Shown here in pieces: positions 39,601-49,503 of a stretch of 62,538 bases of DNA. The position numbers and the translations under genes are program-made. Location: NCBI GenBank assembly GCA_023807065.1, contig JAJJLU010000374.1:1-62538 (forward strand), written 5' to 3'. This stretch comes from Isotricha intestinalis. Taxonomy: Eukaryota > Ciliophora > Litostomatea > Vestibuliferida > Isotrichidae. The number at the start of each line of letters is the position of its first letter. Within the stretch, counting starts at the first letter, position 1. The notes under the pieces are model-generated. The model was not told the origin of the DNA and searched no databases. It saw nothing but the letters and a program-made list of their open reading frames with translations.

Positions 39601-42600
39601 GTATTTATTTATTTTTAAAGGAATTTCTTCAATGAAATTTATTCTAAATAAAGGTTGATTATATAATTTATTTGGTAAAGGATAAATTAATTTATATTTA
39701 TTTGTATTTTTTGATAATGTTAAATAATAAGGAACTTGTTCAGATAAAATATTATAAGAATAATCAGAAAATTCTTCAGAATAAGTATAAAATAAACATT
39801 CATTTTCAGAATTAGTTGTAATTTCATATTTATGATAACTTCCAATTGGAGAATTCTCAATATAATGATAGAATAAATTTCCTTCTTTATTAATTAAATT
39901 ACTATTTTGATTATAATTAACTTCAATTTCACAATTAACAGGAATAAATTTAACTATTAAAGATTTATCATATTTTTTCTCATATATAATATTTTTTTTC
40001 TTATTTAAAAATTCTAAATGAATAATATTAGAATTTAATATAAAATCATTTTTATTTTCTTCAATATATTCAATAGTATAAGTACTATCAATATTAGCTT
40101 GAACATAAATTTCTCTTAAAATACTTAAATCACATTCTTTTGGAATTTCAAATTTTTCAATTGATCCAATGATAGTATGTTTAATTAAATTACAATTTTT
40201 ATTTGTACTTAGCATAACTTCACCAGAATGAGTAAATAAAGTTATTATTATTTTAGAGATATCTTTATCATTGTTTATTTGAACTGAATATTTATCTATA
40301 TCTGTTTCTTTAATTGAATTAGAATATTTTTTTAATTGATTTAAATTCTTCACATCATCATTTTTATGAAGAGAAAATTCATATGAACAAATATCACTTA
40401 AACATTGAATTAAATAAATAAATGGTTTTTGATAATCTAATTTAGATAATATTTCTTTTGATTTTTGAGGTAGTATAAATACTTCATCAATATAATATAA
40501 TTTCTTTAAAGTATTTGATTCTTTTTCTTTTTGTTCGATAACTTCTTTTGAATAAATACAATTAGGATAATCTAAACATTGATCATAATAAACTAATATT
40601 TCTCCTTTTAATCTTTTTAAACTAAAAACATATTTTAATTCTTCATATAATAGATTATTTTCATAAAAACCTTGTCTATAATATCTGATTTCATTTTTTT
40701 TAATTGAATCTTTATATAAAATATTAAAAACTAAAGGTTCATTTATTAAAGTTGATTTATCTTGATTATCCACTCTTACAATTTGTAAATTAAAGAAAAT
40801 AGAATCTAAATCATCAATTTGTTTCAAACAAACTTTAGTTAATTGTTCATTTAATTCTTTATAATAATATTCGTTTTCATTTAAAATATCAATTGTTTCA
40901 TTATCTAAAATTTTACTGTTTTGATAAAAATATTTTAAAGATATTTTCTTATCACCAATTATTCTTACTTGATATCTCATATTTAAATCTATATTATCAA
41001 AGAAGAAACAATTTTTTTGTTGTAAATAACCATAAGCATTAATATTATAATATTCAATTTTTTTCTTTTCAGAAAAATTAATGATTCTGCTGTATAAAGA
41101 AATGATTTCTCCTTTTTTACTTTTAATTTCTAAATTAATTGAATCTTCTGCTTCAATATTTGCACTATAACCATTTAATAAAACACTTTTTTCAAAAATA
41201 ACATTATATGAACTTATACTAAAATCATTTGAAATTATGTTTGAAGGCCTTACAAAAACATTTATAGGTTTTGTATTTCCTTCTTTATTAATTAAATTAA
41301 TTGAAATTGAATCTCCATATTCTTCAATATATTCAAATATTAAATTCTCATTTACATTCAAATTAAAAGAATCAGTTAATTCAATATATAAATAAAATTT
41401 TTCCATTTTATAATTTTTTAAATTAAGAGTTATTTTCTCTTCTTTTTCATATAATTGTTTAGGAATAATTAAATAATTATTTGAAGGTTGAATTGCCTTT
41501 AAAGTTTTTCCTTGTAAAGTAACTGAAAAAGTGACGAATTTATTATTTTCAAAATCAGTAGTTTGAATAACTAAATAATTTTTACTTCCATTAACATAAA
41601 AAGATAAAGTTTCATTTTCTTTTTCAAAAGATAATTCATAACCAAAAGGATTATCATCACTAACATTAAAAGGTTCATTAACATTAAAAGTTCTATAAAT
41701 TGCAAAAGGTTTATAAGTATTTAATTTCTCTGAAAGTGAAGATATTGTAACAAAATAATTTTGATCATTTGGAAAATCAGAAATTTCACATTTTAAATAA
41801 TTATCTTCAGTTTCAATGTTTTTAAATTCAATAATTTCATATGGATTAGTTTCAAATAAACTAATAGTATTATATAATTTTTGGCTTCTTTTAATGATAG
41901 GATAAAATTTAAAGAAATATTTAGCATTAGAAATAACTTTTTTAGAAGTTTCATTGTATATAGTTTTAGGAATTGAAAAAGTTAAATTTTTTTTATCACC
42001 TTCAGTTTTACTTTCAAAAATAATTTTTTCTCCAAATAATAAATCAATAGTATTAATAACATTAAATTCATTATCAGTAGTAATATAATAATTAAAAGTA
42101 TAAGAAATTTTTGATGGTTCAGTTCCAGCAATGTGATCTCCATTTGTAGAAAAAATAGATAATAAAATTGAAGTAATAGAATCATCTTTTTGTTTAATAT
42201 CTATATAATTTTTCCCCATTCCTTTTGAGTATTTTAATTCTAAATTGGTATCATTTTCATAAAATTTTTTATCACCTATTTGAAACAGAGTGTAATTTAA
42301 TAAAGCAAAATTTATTTCATTACTTGATGATGAAAATTCCAATCTGAATTTCTCATTATCAAATTTAGTTTGAAGGAGATATAAATTAGGTGTTTTTTGA
42401 CCAGGTAATAAATTACTTATTATATAAGTATCTGAAGGAACAGCTTTATAAATATTATTTAAATTCGTAAATGAATATAATCCTTTTATTTTAGTATAAT
42501 TATTTGGATTATCATTTCCTTTTGAAATTCTAACATATATGTAATTTTTATATAGACTATTTATTTTCTTCTTTACATCATATCTTGATATTACAATTTT

Positions 42601-44448
42601 ACCTAATCTAAATCCTGGATCATAAAAACCAATAAATGGGCTTGTATCTGGATTTAAATTTTTTTTAATATTTTCTATTTGATTTTGATCTACTATATAA
42701 GCTTCTATTGTAAAGTGATCAGATATATTTTTCCCATATTCTGTTTCATTTTTCTCTAATTCTAATATTTCAATATTAAAATTAAGATCTTTTGTTCCAT
42801 CAATTAAAGAATAAAATTCTAAAGGAAAATCTCTTTCTACTAGTAATAAATTTCTCGTTCCATATTCATGAATATTAATAAATATATCATTTTTTTTTTC
42901 ATACCAATAATAAAAAGAAAAAATAAAATTATTAGCAGTTTTAAAGGTTAATATACAATCATTTTTATCAGTACTGTAAATAAAACTATTATGTTCATTA
43001 TTAATATTACCTTCAAAATTATCATTTACTTGAATCAAACCTTTTCCAGATTCAGAATACAAATAAATATAATTATTACTAGAAAAATTAGAACAATTAA
43101 TTGTATAATCATTATTAGGTGAAACACTTATTTTATTTTTTCCAGTAACATTTATACTAAAAGCATTTTCAATAAGTAAATTTTGATATGAATTTTGTTC
43201 ATTATAATGAACTCCTGGTTTTTGAGAACTTCCTTCTCTTATTCTTGAAAGAATATTTCCTTTACCTTCTCGATTAAAGGAATCATACATTAATATACAA
43301 TCATTCATTTCAATTTCCCAATCATTTAATCCTTCATAATTTTTCTGTAACCAATTTATTGTTTTACTTAATATATTTTTAGCATTATTTATATTTTTAC
43401 TTTTAGCTTGATTATAAGATTGAGTTAAATTATTATATATGATACCACGAATATACTGTTCATATGCATTTTCATCATATTCATTATAATATTGATATAT
43501 TACAACCTCATCCATAAAAGTTGCTTTTAAAATCTCAGTTCCATTTTTTGTGTTTTCAGGAATATTGATTTCAAAAACAAAATCATATGATTTTCCTGCT
43601 CTTAATTGGATAATTTCGATTTGATATAAATTATTTGAACTTGAAATAATATTCATTTCATCTTTTCCATATAAATTAACAATAGTGAAATTACTTTGTA
43701 CTTTTAATTGAGAATAATAGCTGAGCATAGTAACAGAAAAACCAAAAATTTCAAGCCAAGCATTTTTAACATTAGCTAATTGGAAAATAGAAAAATATCC
43801 TCCATCTCTGACTTTACTTAATTCATACATTAAATTAGCATCATGAGAAGATCCATAACCGAAAGTATGAAGAGTGAATGGAATTTTATTAAGATCCTTT
43901 TTATTATTATTCATTAATTGTTTAAATTTATCAACAACATTGATATTATCTTCACCATCACTTAAAAGAATGATAGTTGGAATTCTAAAACTTATTGAAG
44001 TATAATCAATATCCTTAATAACATTAAAACCAGCATTAATAGCATTAAATATATTTGTTCCTCCAGAAGCTTTAAATTGACTAACTGTACTTAAAGCTTT
44101 TTGTTTTCCTTTATTATCCATATTAGTTAGTCCTAATAATGTAGAAAAAGAACTGGTAAATTTAATAATAGATAATCTATCTTCTTCACTCATTAAATTG
44201 ATCATTTCTGGTAAAGTTTCTTTAATTAATGATATTTTTTGTCCTCTCATACTACCTGAATCATCTACTAATAATATTAAATCTATTGGATTTAAACGTA
44301 TTCTTGTATCTGGAGTTGATATGTGAACTGTTAATGGAGTTAATGAATTATATGATTTTGAACGAGTTATTGATAATGATGCTTTTGATGAAAAAGAGAT
44401 TTTAAATATAATTATTAAGGTTATAAAAATCAAATTCTGAATTTTCAT
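36625..44448 (-). CDS. Giant VWA-domain type I membrane protein (2607 aa)
   Basis: A signal peptide (residues 1 to about 20, NLIFITLIIIFKISFSS) leads into a VWA domain at about 55-225 with an intact MIDAS motif D62-D-S-G-S66 (LILLVDDSGSMRGQ) and ASGGTNIFNAI plus ILLSDGEDN. A long ectodomain with many N-x-S/T sites follows, and a single C-terminal membrane segment (HIVLIVLLVILIVLVLIFII, about 2558-2580) and a 27-residue cytosolic tail end it. The ectodomain is mostly beta-strand-rich and lacks recognised EGF or FN3 domains. A module of about 300 residues occurs twice, at about 472-767 and 2095-2400. The VWA suggests divalent-cation-dependent protein binding at the cell surface or food vacuole. 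This is the only gene here that ends in TGA. The ATG directly before the signal peptide fixes the start. Confidence 0.85.
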   Translation of the reverse strand: MKIQNLIFITLIIIFKISFSSKASLSITRSKSYNSLTPLTVHISTPDTRIRLNPIDLILLVDDSGSMRGQKISLIKETLPEMINLMSEEDRLSIIKFTSSFSTLLGLTNMDNKGKQKALSTVSQFKASGGTNIFNAINAGFNVIKDIDYTSISFRIPTIILLSDGEDNINVVDKFKQLMNNNKKDLNKIPFTLHTFGYGSSHDANLMYELSKVRDGGYFSIFQLANVKNAWLEIFGFSVTMLSYYSQLKVQSNFTIVNLYGKDEMNIISSSNNLYQIEIIQLRAGKSYDFVFEINIPENTKNGTEILKATFMDEVVIYQYYNEYDENAYEQYIRGIIYNNLTQSYNQAKSKNINNAKNILSKTINWLQKNYEGLNDWEIEMNDCILMYDSFNREGKGNILSRIREGSSQKPGVHYNEQNSYQNLLIENAFSINVTGKNKISVSPNNDYTINCSNFSSNNYIYLYSESGKGLIQVNDNFEGNINNEHNSFIYSTDKNDCILTFKTANNFIFSFYYWYEKKNDIFINIHEYGTRNLLLVERDFPLEFYSLIDGTKDLNFNIEILELEKNETEYGKNISDHFTIEAYIVDQNQIENIKKNLNPDTSPFIGFYDPGFRLGKIVISRYDVKKKINSLYKNYIYVRISKGNDNPNNYTKIKGLYSFTNLNNIYKAVPSDTYIISNLLPGQKTPNLYLLQTKFDNEKFRLEFSSSSNEINFALLNYTLFQIGDKKFYENDTNLELKYSKGMGKNYIDIKQKDDSITSILLSIFSTNGDHIAGTEPSKISYTFNYYITTDNEFNVINTIDLLFGEKIIFESKTEGDKKNLTFSIPKTIYNETSKKVISNAKYFFKFYPIIKRSQKLYNTISLFETNPYEIIEFKNIETEDNYLKCEISDFPNDQNYFVTISSLSEKLNTYKPFAIYRTFNVNEPFNVSDDNPFGYELSFEKENETLSFYVNGSKNYLVIQTTDFENNKFVTFSVTLQGKTLKAIQPSNNYLIIPKQLYEKEEKITLNLKNYKMEKFYLYIELTDSFNLNVNENLIFEYIEEYGDSISINLINKEGNTKPINVFVRPSNIISNDFSISSYNVIFEKSVLLNGYSANIEAEDSINLEIKSKKGEIISLYSRIINFSEKKKIEYYNINAYGYLQQKNCFFFDNIDLNMRYQVRIIGDKKISLKYFYQNSKILDNETIDILNENEYYYKELNEQLTKVCLKQIDDLDSIFFNLQIVRVDNQDKSTLINEPLVFNILYKDSIKKNEIRYYRQGFYENNLLYEELKYVFSLKRLKGEILVYYDQCLDYPNCIYSKEVIEQKEKESNTLKKLYYIDEVFILPQKSKEILSKLDYQKPFIYLIQCLSDICSYEFSLHKNDDVKNLNQLKKYSNSIKETDIDKYSVQINNDKDISKIIITLFTHSGEVMLSTNKNCNLIKHTIIGSIEKFEIPKECDLSILREIYVQANIDSTYTIEYIEENKNDFILNSNIIHLEFLNKKKNIIYEKKYDKSLIVKFIPVNCEIEVNYNQNSNLINKEGNLFYHYIENSPIGSYHKYEITTNSENECLFYTYSEEFSDYSYNILSEQVPYYLTLSKNTNKYKLIYPLPNKLYNQPLFRINFIEEIPLKINKYIGKSKEEEMEISTVKNIKLKEDFIEKNCNLDEICYLTLEITYESKEDKFINVEIIPKSSKEIPSLLIPNYLKQDFIQLDLTQYYMAKLNKNTEGEIHFNYKRINGEISAKIVKIEKKSWKNRYDLPGKDETLIFDNFKQTVSFSKKETNKCDNGCYLFIGVYPKELYEDNYKLSNLFMDYSIFYFEKDYNNNVVNIKLNEIIQNSIEKINNMEYYRLDIIYSTHNIYFDVSGSENVIFTLNVDTKPKLNVNENDYYKILDGKDYIIEINNNIIKKLSEDLKGTTLYIGIYTNRLNDGIVQYNFRGRANNTYIDNYIYTDTNTETICETKNNNEACIFLIPVVNNRAFIENNQNLFIYAISTSSSDNLILSFSKVNLNKKEAIKFEYSTQGNFIKNMLNISNNILQTLKEGEDILIKVEVPEKGTITLLNTFKTDIKESNIHFKSKIAFNIESNKQLLLNIPSGQKHLVHINIIDGEGKVGFENDNENMQIISGKYASMYLQSEENNKNLKIKVETKDNTFKFYSYIKIGTNSRNINKISIGSSAKFKTGEGFPIEFYSQLPNKNNNDYNINFRISNIKELNEINNLSESKTSLFIIKAFIVDVNTIEKLRNDESIIYSGNVNNSFEGKYESGFGIAKLIIKKEKINIIQNNNNYLYIVIDADSSNVKKFKNVNAELNVLEVNNIDYSAPDNIYLNGNLDSKNNKNEFKLTKKYENDKKIRVELSSSEEIKFSISKAKISQISRNLEDIKYEESKGLGKKNIDINIENITEPLIFSIYQDNIIENKSIYYSFKYRTDKGNTKFTNYSNYGDNEGIIINNYTLEENKIKLHLKFPSVTNKENQNLIKAKYYLKIFNYNENENAIVVNDTISVIDSIHPVYSFEYYFEELNNYYEKDLTLTNNNNDSYYCTLSAVVIDDNEFIGYKSFIVNITKEKKKENDEKNEIKWWHIVLIVLLVILIVLVLIFIIIHFKRKNSELIDEKTLNELQNNIEA

Positions 44449-44708
44449 TTATGTTTGGTTTTATGGTTAATATAAAAATTTTGTTTTTATATTTTATTAA
44501 AATAGTTTAGATTTTATTTTTATTTTTTTTAATTAAATAAATTTTTTGGAAAGTTAAAGGATTTAAGGAATTTTAGAAAGAAATATCTTAAAAATTAAAT
44601 TTAACTAGATTATATTTGTGAAAAAAAAACTTTGAAATATATTTTTTTTCTTTTTAAGATTTTTGCGTTTAATAATTAAAAAAAAATCTTTGAAAAAAAA
44701 TAATTTAA

Positions 44709-46562
44709 TTATTCAAAAACTTTAATAGCTCCAACAGAAGAGCAAATAATAATTGTTCCATTTTCTGACTCAACAATTTGAGTAATATTATGTGAAAAAT
44801 CATTAAAAATTTGTTTCACAAATTTTTGAATAATTCTAAAATTAACATGATTATTTTCTCGATAAATATCAATAGTAAAACACATGAAATTATTTATTCC
44901 CCCAGCTAAAAAATCACCATTTCTAATTTTAACTAAAGTCATATAACTTTCTTTAATTCCATCATAAATATATTTCTTTTCATAATTGTCAGTATCAATT
45001 ATAGTTAATTTTGAACCAACAACAATAATATATTTTTCATTTATTTTTTCTAAATTTTCTACCCAAGTACTTAAAGAAATATCTTTTGTTTCCCCTAGAT
45101 ATTGAAAATCTTTTTCATTTATATTATAAAATAATAATGATTTCTTTTTTTCATAAATTGATGAAATACAAATTTTATTATTATTTAATCCAATTATATT
45201 AATTAAATTTAAATTTGTTTTATATTCTTTTCTTTTTTCAAGTTTATTATCATTATTAAAATTTAAAATATATATATTCCCATTTTCTAAAGCAGCAATA
45301 ATTGTATTATTATTTAAATATTTAAATATTTTATATATTCTCACTTTATCTTCAAAATTAATTCCTTTATATTCAATATATTCATTTTCAAAAATTTTAT
45401 ACATTAATATTTTTCCAATACTTGTTCCAATTAAAATTAAATCATTAATTTTACATAAACTAATACCATAACCATTTTCATTTTTTTTTTCATCATAAGT
45501 TTTAATAACAATATTGAACATTTCTTTAAATTCTTTTTTATCATAAATAGTAATAATACCTTTTGTATTTGTTGTTAATAATCTTCCATCATTTAAAGTT
45601 AAAGCTGATAAAATAAATGATCCTTGTGATTTAATTGCTATTTTTTTTTCTACAAAATCTGGATTTGTTTTTAATATAAAATTATTTGAATTTGTTAAGT
45701 AATTTATTGTATTTTCAATTTTTCTTCCAATATCTTTTGTATTTATTTCTAAATCACTTATATTAAATCCATGAACATCTATTATTGATTTTAAATTCTT
45801 TATCATTATATAATTTAAATTATTTCTTTTATTCTCTTCATATGTATTTAATATTGTTTTATAAAATATTATTTCTTCATTGTTTGTATTAATGAATTCA
45901 CCACACAAACTTCGAATATAATTAATTTTATTTTCAACTTCTTTTTGAATTTCTTTTTGGATACTATCTATTTTTTTCTTTACTTTATTTAAATAATCTT
46001 CATATAAATTTAAATTATTTCTTAATTGTTTTATTGTTTCTTCATTTATTTCTTCTATTTTTTCTAAAGAATGATCAGAATGTTCTATACAATCACTACA
46101 AATATTTTTTTTGCAAATTTCACAATAATTAATAAACTTTTTCATATGAATAGGACAATTAGAATCAAATTGAGAAATTTTGATAATTTTATGATTATAA
46201 TGTTTATTCCCATAACATTCATTACAATAAAAATGATTACATTGATAACAAAAAATAAATTCATTATTTAAATTATTAGATTGAATATGATTTTCATTTT
46301 CAAAACATGCAACTTTAAATATATCTATTTCTTTTGTTTTTTTAATAAAATCACTTAAAGACATTTTTTTTTTATGATTATTCTCACATAAATAATTTAT
46401 TTCTGGTTTATTTCCAAAATAAGATAATTTTATTTTACATAATTGAAAACAATCAGGACATCTAAAAGAACTTGATTTATTTTCTTTATTATAATTCATT
46501 TTATTAAAATCAACTTCACTACTAAATTCATCTATATTAGATTTAGATATTTCCCAAGACAT
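44709..46562 (-). CDS. Double B-box, coiled-coil, beta-propeller protein
   Basis: A 617-aa protein, paralogue in plan of the gene at 33028-34554. Residues 35-63 hold a Cys-rich motif (Cys35, Cys38, Cys59, His63). A B-box1-like finger follows, with Cys105, Cys108, Cys113, Cys116, His121 and His124 (FCYQCNHFYCNECYGNKH). A classic B-box2 comes next: Cys136, His139, Cys147, Cys150, Cys155, Cys158, His161, His164 (CPIHMKKFINYCEIC ... CSDCIEHSDH). A coiled coil spans about 165-300, and a C-terminal propeller-like region (about 310-617) has repeated strands such as ILSALTLNDGRLLTTNTKGI and ends IICSSVGAIKVFE. The order B-box, B-box, coiled coil, propeller is TRIM-like without a RING. Partner proteins and E3 activity are unknown. 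The start ATG follows AAAA, and the gene is divergent to the EEP gene. Confidence 0.85.
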   Translation of the reverse strand: MSWEISKSNIDEFSSEVDFNKMNYNKENKSSSFRCPDCFQLCKIKLSYFGNKPEINYLCENNHKKKMSLSDFIKKTKEIDIFKVACFENENHIQSNNLNNEFIFCYQCNHFYCNECYGNKHYNHKIIKISQFDSNCPIHMKKFINYCEICKKNICSDCIEHSDHSLEKIEEINEETIKQLRNNLNLYEDYLNKVKKKIDSIQKEIQKEVENKINYIRSLCGEFINTNNEEIIFYKTILNTYEENKRNNLNYIMIKNLKSIIDVHGFNISDLEINTKDIGRKIENTINYLTNSNNFILKTNPDFVEKKIAIKSQGSFILSALTLNDGRLLTTNTKGIITIYDKKEFKEMFNIVIKTYDEKKNENGYGISLCKINDLILIGTSIGKILMYKIFENEYIEYKGINFEDKVRIYKIFKYLNNNTIIAALENGNIYILNFNNDNKLEKRKEYKTNLNLINIIGLNNNKICISSIYEKKKSLLFYNINEKDFQYLGETKDISLSTWVENLEKINEKYIIVVGSKLTIIDTDNYEKKYIYDGIKESYMTLVKIRNGDFLAGGINNFMCFTIDIYRENNHVNFRIIQKFVKQIFNDFSHNITQIVESENGTIIICSSVGAIKVFE

Positions 46563-46736
46563 TTTTTTATAATTGATTTCCTTACCTTTTTTTAATTAAA
46601 TTAATTAATTTTTTTTTTTAACCTTTCACAATCAAAATATTATATCATTTATAATTTCATTTATATTGTGAAAATGATAAAATTATCTAATAAAAACTTA
46701 TGAAAAACATTGAAAAATAAACAAATAAATTTTTAA

Positions 46737-47951
46737 ATGGAAAAAGAAAATAAATTAGAATATTTTTTCAATTTAAATGACCCTAAAGTAACAAAAGATT
46801 ATATAAGAGTAATGAATTATAATATTTTAGCACCAAATTTATTTTATAATTCAGTAAGATTAGAAGAAGAAGAAGAAGAAAAAGAAGAAATATATGAATG
46901 GTCATATAGAAGTAATTTAATAATAAAAATGATAAAAAATTTAGAAATTGATATTATATGTTTTGAAGAACTTGAAGAAGAAGATAATGAAAATTTCATT
47001 AATAAATTAAAAGAATTAAACTATAGTTATAAATTTAAAAAAAGACCAAAACATGGAAAAGAAATACATATTGAAGGATGTGGAATTTTTTATAATATAA
47101 ATAAATTTGAATTAATTGAATCTTTTGAATTAGAATATTTTTGTAAAGATAGTGTAATTTATAATAAAGATAATATTGCTATTTTAACTTTATTAAAAAG
47201 TAAAATTAAATATAATAATTTAAAAGATAATGATTTATTATTAATTACTTGTTCTCATATATTATTTAATGATAATAGAGGAGATATAAAATTAGCACAA
47301 ATTTATCAATTACAAAAATCTTTTACTTTAATAAAAAAAAAATATAAAGATTTTAATATAAGAATAATTTTTTGTTGTGATTTAAATTCAACTGAAAATT
47401 CAAAAATTTATGAATATTTAACTAATAAATCTTTGAATTGTGAATTTGTAAATATAAGAGAATTATCTGGTCAAAAATTTATTAAATTTAAAAAAGGAAA
47501 TTTTAATTATGATATTTATATGGATAATAAAAAGCAAAATTTAACTTTAACTGAATCTAATTATGAACAAAATTATTCTTGGTTTAATGAAATAATTAAT
47601 GTTTATCCAATAATAAAAAAAAATGAAGATAAATTAAACCAAAATACTAAAATAAAATTATTGTTGGAAGAATATTATAATTATCGAGAAAAATTAATTT
47701 TAAAAAATGATAATATTTTAATAAGTTCATATAAAGAATTAATAGGAAATGAACCAGAAGCAACAATATATTCAATTGGATTAATAGGAACAATAGATTA
47801 TATATTTCATTCAATAAATAATATAAAAACAAAACAAGTTTTTGAAATACCAAAAATTTTAGAATTATTAAATAATAATATAAAGCTAATTCCAAATGAA
47901 AAAAACCCTTCAGACCACTTTCCCTTAATATCTGATTTAGAAATAATATAA
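46737..47951 (+). CDS. EEP-family nuclease/phosphatase (CCR4/nocturnin/Angel-like)
   Basis: A 404-aa protein of the endonuclease/exonuclease/phosphatase superfamily. Catalytic motifs in order are RVMNYNILA (Asn29), IDIICFEELEEE (Glu78), GCGIFYN, THSH-like ITCSHILFNDNRGDIKLAQI (His174), IFCCDLNSTENSK (Asp215, Asn217), TIDYIF (about 352) and the final NPSDHFPLISDLEI with Asp393 and His394. The NILA start, the RxAQ-like GDIKLAQ and the SDHFPL end are typical of the CCR4 deadenylase/nocturnin/Angel group, which removes mRNA poly(A) or dephosphorylates RNA or NADP(H). There are no LRRs, so it is not canonical yeast-type CCR4. An acidic run (residues 43-52) sits in an early loop. All catalytic residues are present, so activity is expected. 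It is convergent with the next MFS gene, 62 bp away. Confidence 0.88.
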   Translation: MEKENKLEYFFNLNDPKVTKDYIRVMNYNILAPNLFYNSVRLEEEEEEKEEIYEWSYRSNLIIKMIKNLEIDIICFEELEEEDNENFINKLKELNYSYKFKKRPKHGKEIHIEGCGIFYNINKFELIESFELEYFCKDSVIYNKDNIAILTLLKSKIKYNNLKDNDLLLITCSHILFNDNRGDIKLAQIYQLQKSFTLIKKKYKDFNIRIIFCCDLNSTENSKIYEYLTNKSLNCEFVNIRELSGQKFIKFKKGNFNYDIYMDNKKQNLTLTESNYEQNYSWFNEIINVYPIIKKNEDKLNQNTKIKLLLEEYYNYREKLILKNDNILISSYKELIGNEPEATIYSIGLIGTIDYIFHSINNIKTKQVFEIPKILELLNNNIKLIPNEKNPSDHFPLISDLEII

Positions 47952-48013
47952 ATAAAACAAATTAAAAAAATATTTTTTATCATTAAATATAATTTAAAAA
48001 AATATTAAATATA

Positions 48014-49402
48014 TTATTCTTTACTTTCCATTTCAAAATCTTTATTTTCTATCTTTCTATTATAATTATATTTAAAAACCATTCCTAAAATTAAAAAAAA
48101 AAAGCAAATTCCAAGTGAAAAAACAGAACATTTCATAGCAAATTTAGGATAATTCTTTCCAAACTTTTGATTAATAACACCATAAAAATAAGGAGCAGGC
48201 ATATGTCCTAAAACATTACAAATAAAAGTAGTCATTGAATTTGCAGAAGCTCTAAATTCATTTTTATTACTTGATAAAATAATACCAATTAAAATTGGAA
48301 ATAATGAAGAACCAAAAAAAAAACCAAACCATAATGAAATTGTTACTGTAATAATATTATTACAAAAAGGGAAAAAAAAACATCCTATTAAACAAAAAAA
48401 AAATAATATTACTGATATTAATGATGCTTTCTTATTTTCATAACCTCCTATTTTTTCAAGAAAAATTCCACCCATTACAATCCCTAATGTTGGTCCTGTT
48501 GATGTTATTATTCCTGTTGATATTAATCTTACTTTTTTATCTCTTATGTTTAATGCATTTTCTAAATAATCTATTATCCATGTTTGAATTATTGTTATTG
48601 GAAATACTAATGATGCTCTTGCTAAAACATATATCATAAATATTGGATTTGATATTAATGTTATTATTATGTTTTTTTCTTTTTTTTCATTTTTTTCTTC
48701 ATTTTTTTCATTTTTTTCATTTTTTTCTGTTGTTGTTAAATAAGAAAATTTTGAAATTGTATTATTTTCATTATTATTATCATTTATTTTTTTGGATACA
48801 AATAATTTATTAGAAAAATATTGTTTATTAAGAAAGAATGACAATATTAAATAAAATGATAAAATAATAATTTGAATATCAATGGCTTTTTTCCAAGGGA
48901 AAATAGTACCAAGAATAAATCCTGACATAACTCCTGTTGGTTTAAAAATTTGTACAAGAACCATCATAAAATTTTTTTTACTTTTTATTCCAAATTGATC
49001 ACTCCAAACTGGAGGATAAACAATAAAAAAAACATCAAAAAAACCAATTATTATTCTACTTAAATATAATGTTTGAATATCTCTAAAAAATCTAAATATA
49101 AAAAGAGATATATTATATATTATTATTGATATTATTAATAATATTTTTCTATTTATTCTGTTCAGAAGAAATATAAATGAAAATGAACCTAAAATTTTAC
49201 CAAGGAAAAATAAAGAATTAAATGCTCCATATTGAATATCATTAATATTTAAATCTAATTTAATATTTTTAACTGATGTTGGAATTATTCCTTGATCTAA
49301 TGATTCAAAAGTTGTTAAAGAAATTAAATAAAAAAAGATTATCATTCTTATTATTCTAGGTAATATTATTTCATTTTTCTCTTTTATTAAATTTTTTTCC
49401 AT
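48014..49402 (-). CDS. MFS transporter (spinster-like)
   Basis: A 462-aa protein with about 12 membrane segments. The first half has DQGIIPTSVKNIKLDLNIND leading to QYGAFNSLFFLGKILGSFSF and the loop 2-3 region LLNRINRKILLIISI, then LYLSRIIIGFFDVFFIVYPP. The central loop contains a Lys/Asn/Glu repeat (NEKNEKNEEKNEKKEK, about residues 225-245). The second half has GPTLGIVMGGIFLEKIGGYE. The N-terminal pattern resembles Spinster-type MFS members, which export lysophospholipids or sphingosine phosphate or act in lysosomes, and also broader anion/hexuronate carriers. The substrate is not predictable. Compared with the other MFS gene at 34634-36532 it lacks the long loop after TM1 and the PESPR motif, so it is a different subfamily. 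Confidence 0.82.
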   Translation of the reverse strand: MEKNLIKEKNEIILPRIIRMIIFFYLISLTTFESLDQGIIPTSVKNIKLDLNINDIQYGAFNSLFFLGKILGSFSFIFLLNRINRKILLIISIIIYNISLFIFRFFRDIQTLYLSRIIIGFFDVFFIVYPPVWSDQFGIKSKKNFMMVLVQIFKPTGVMSGFILGTIFPWKKAIDIQIIILSFYLILSFFLNKQYFSNKLFVSKKINDNNNENNTISKFSYLTTTEKNEKNEKNEEKNEKKEKNIIITLISNPIFMIYVLARASLVFPITIIQTWIIDYLENALNIRDKKVRLISTGIITSTGPTLGIVMGGIFLEKIGGYENKKASLISVILFFFCLIGCFFFPFCNNIITVTISLWFGFFFGSSLFPILIGIILSSNKNEFRASANSMTTFICNVLGHMPAPYFYGVINQKFGKNYPKFAMKCSVFSLGICFFFLILGMVFKYNYNRKIENKDFEMESKE

Positions 49403-49503
49403 TAAAATATATTTAAATGTATCTTTTGTTTTATAATTAAATAAAGAATTAAATTGAAAATTAAATTTTTTAAATTAAACAATAAAAAAAAATTTATTTA
49501 ATA

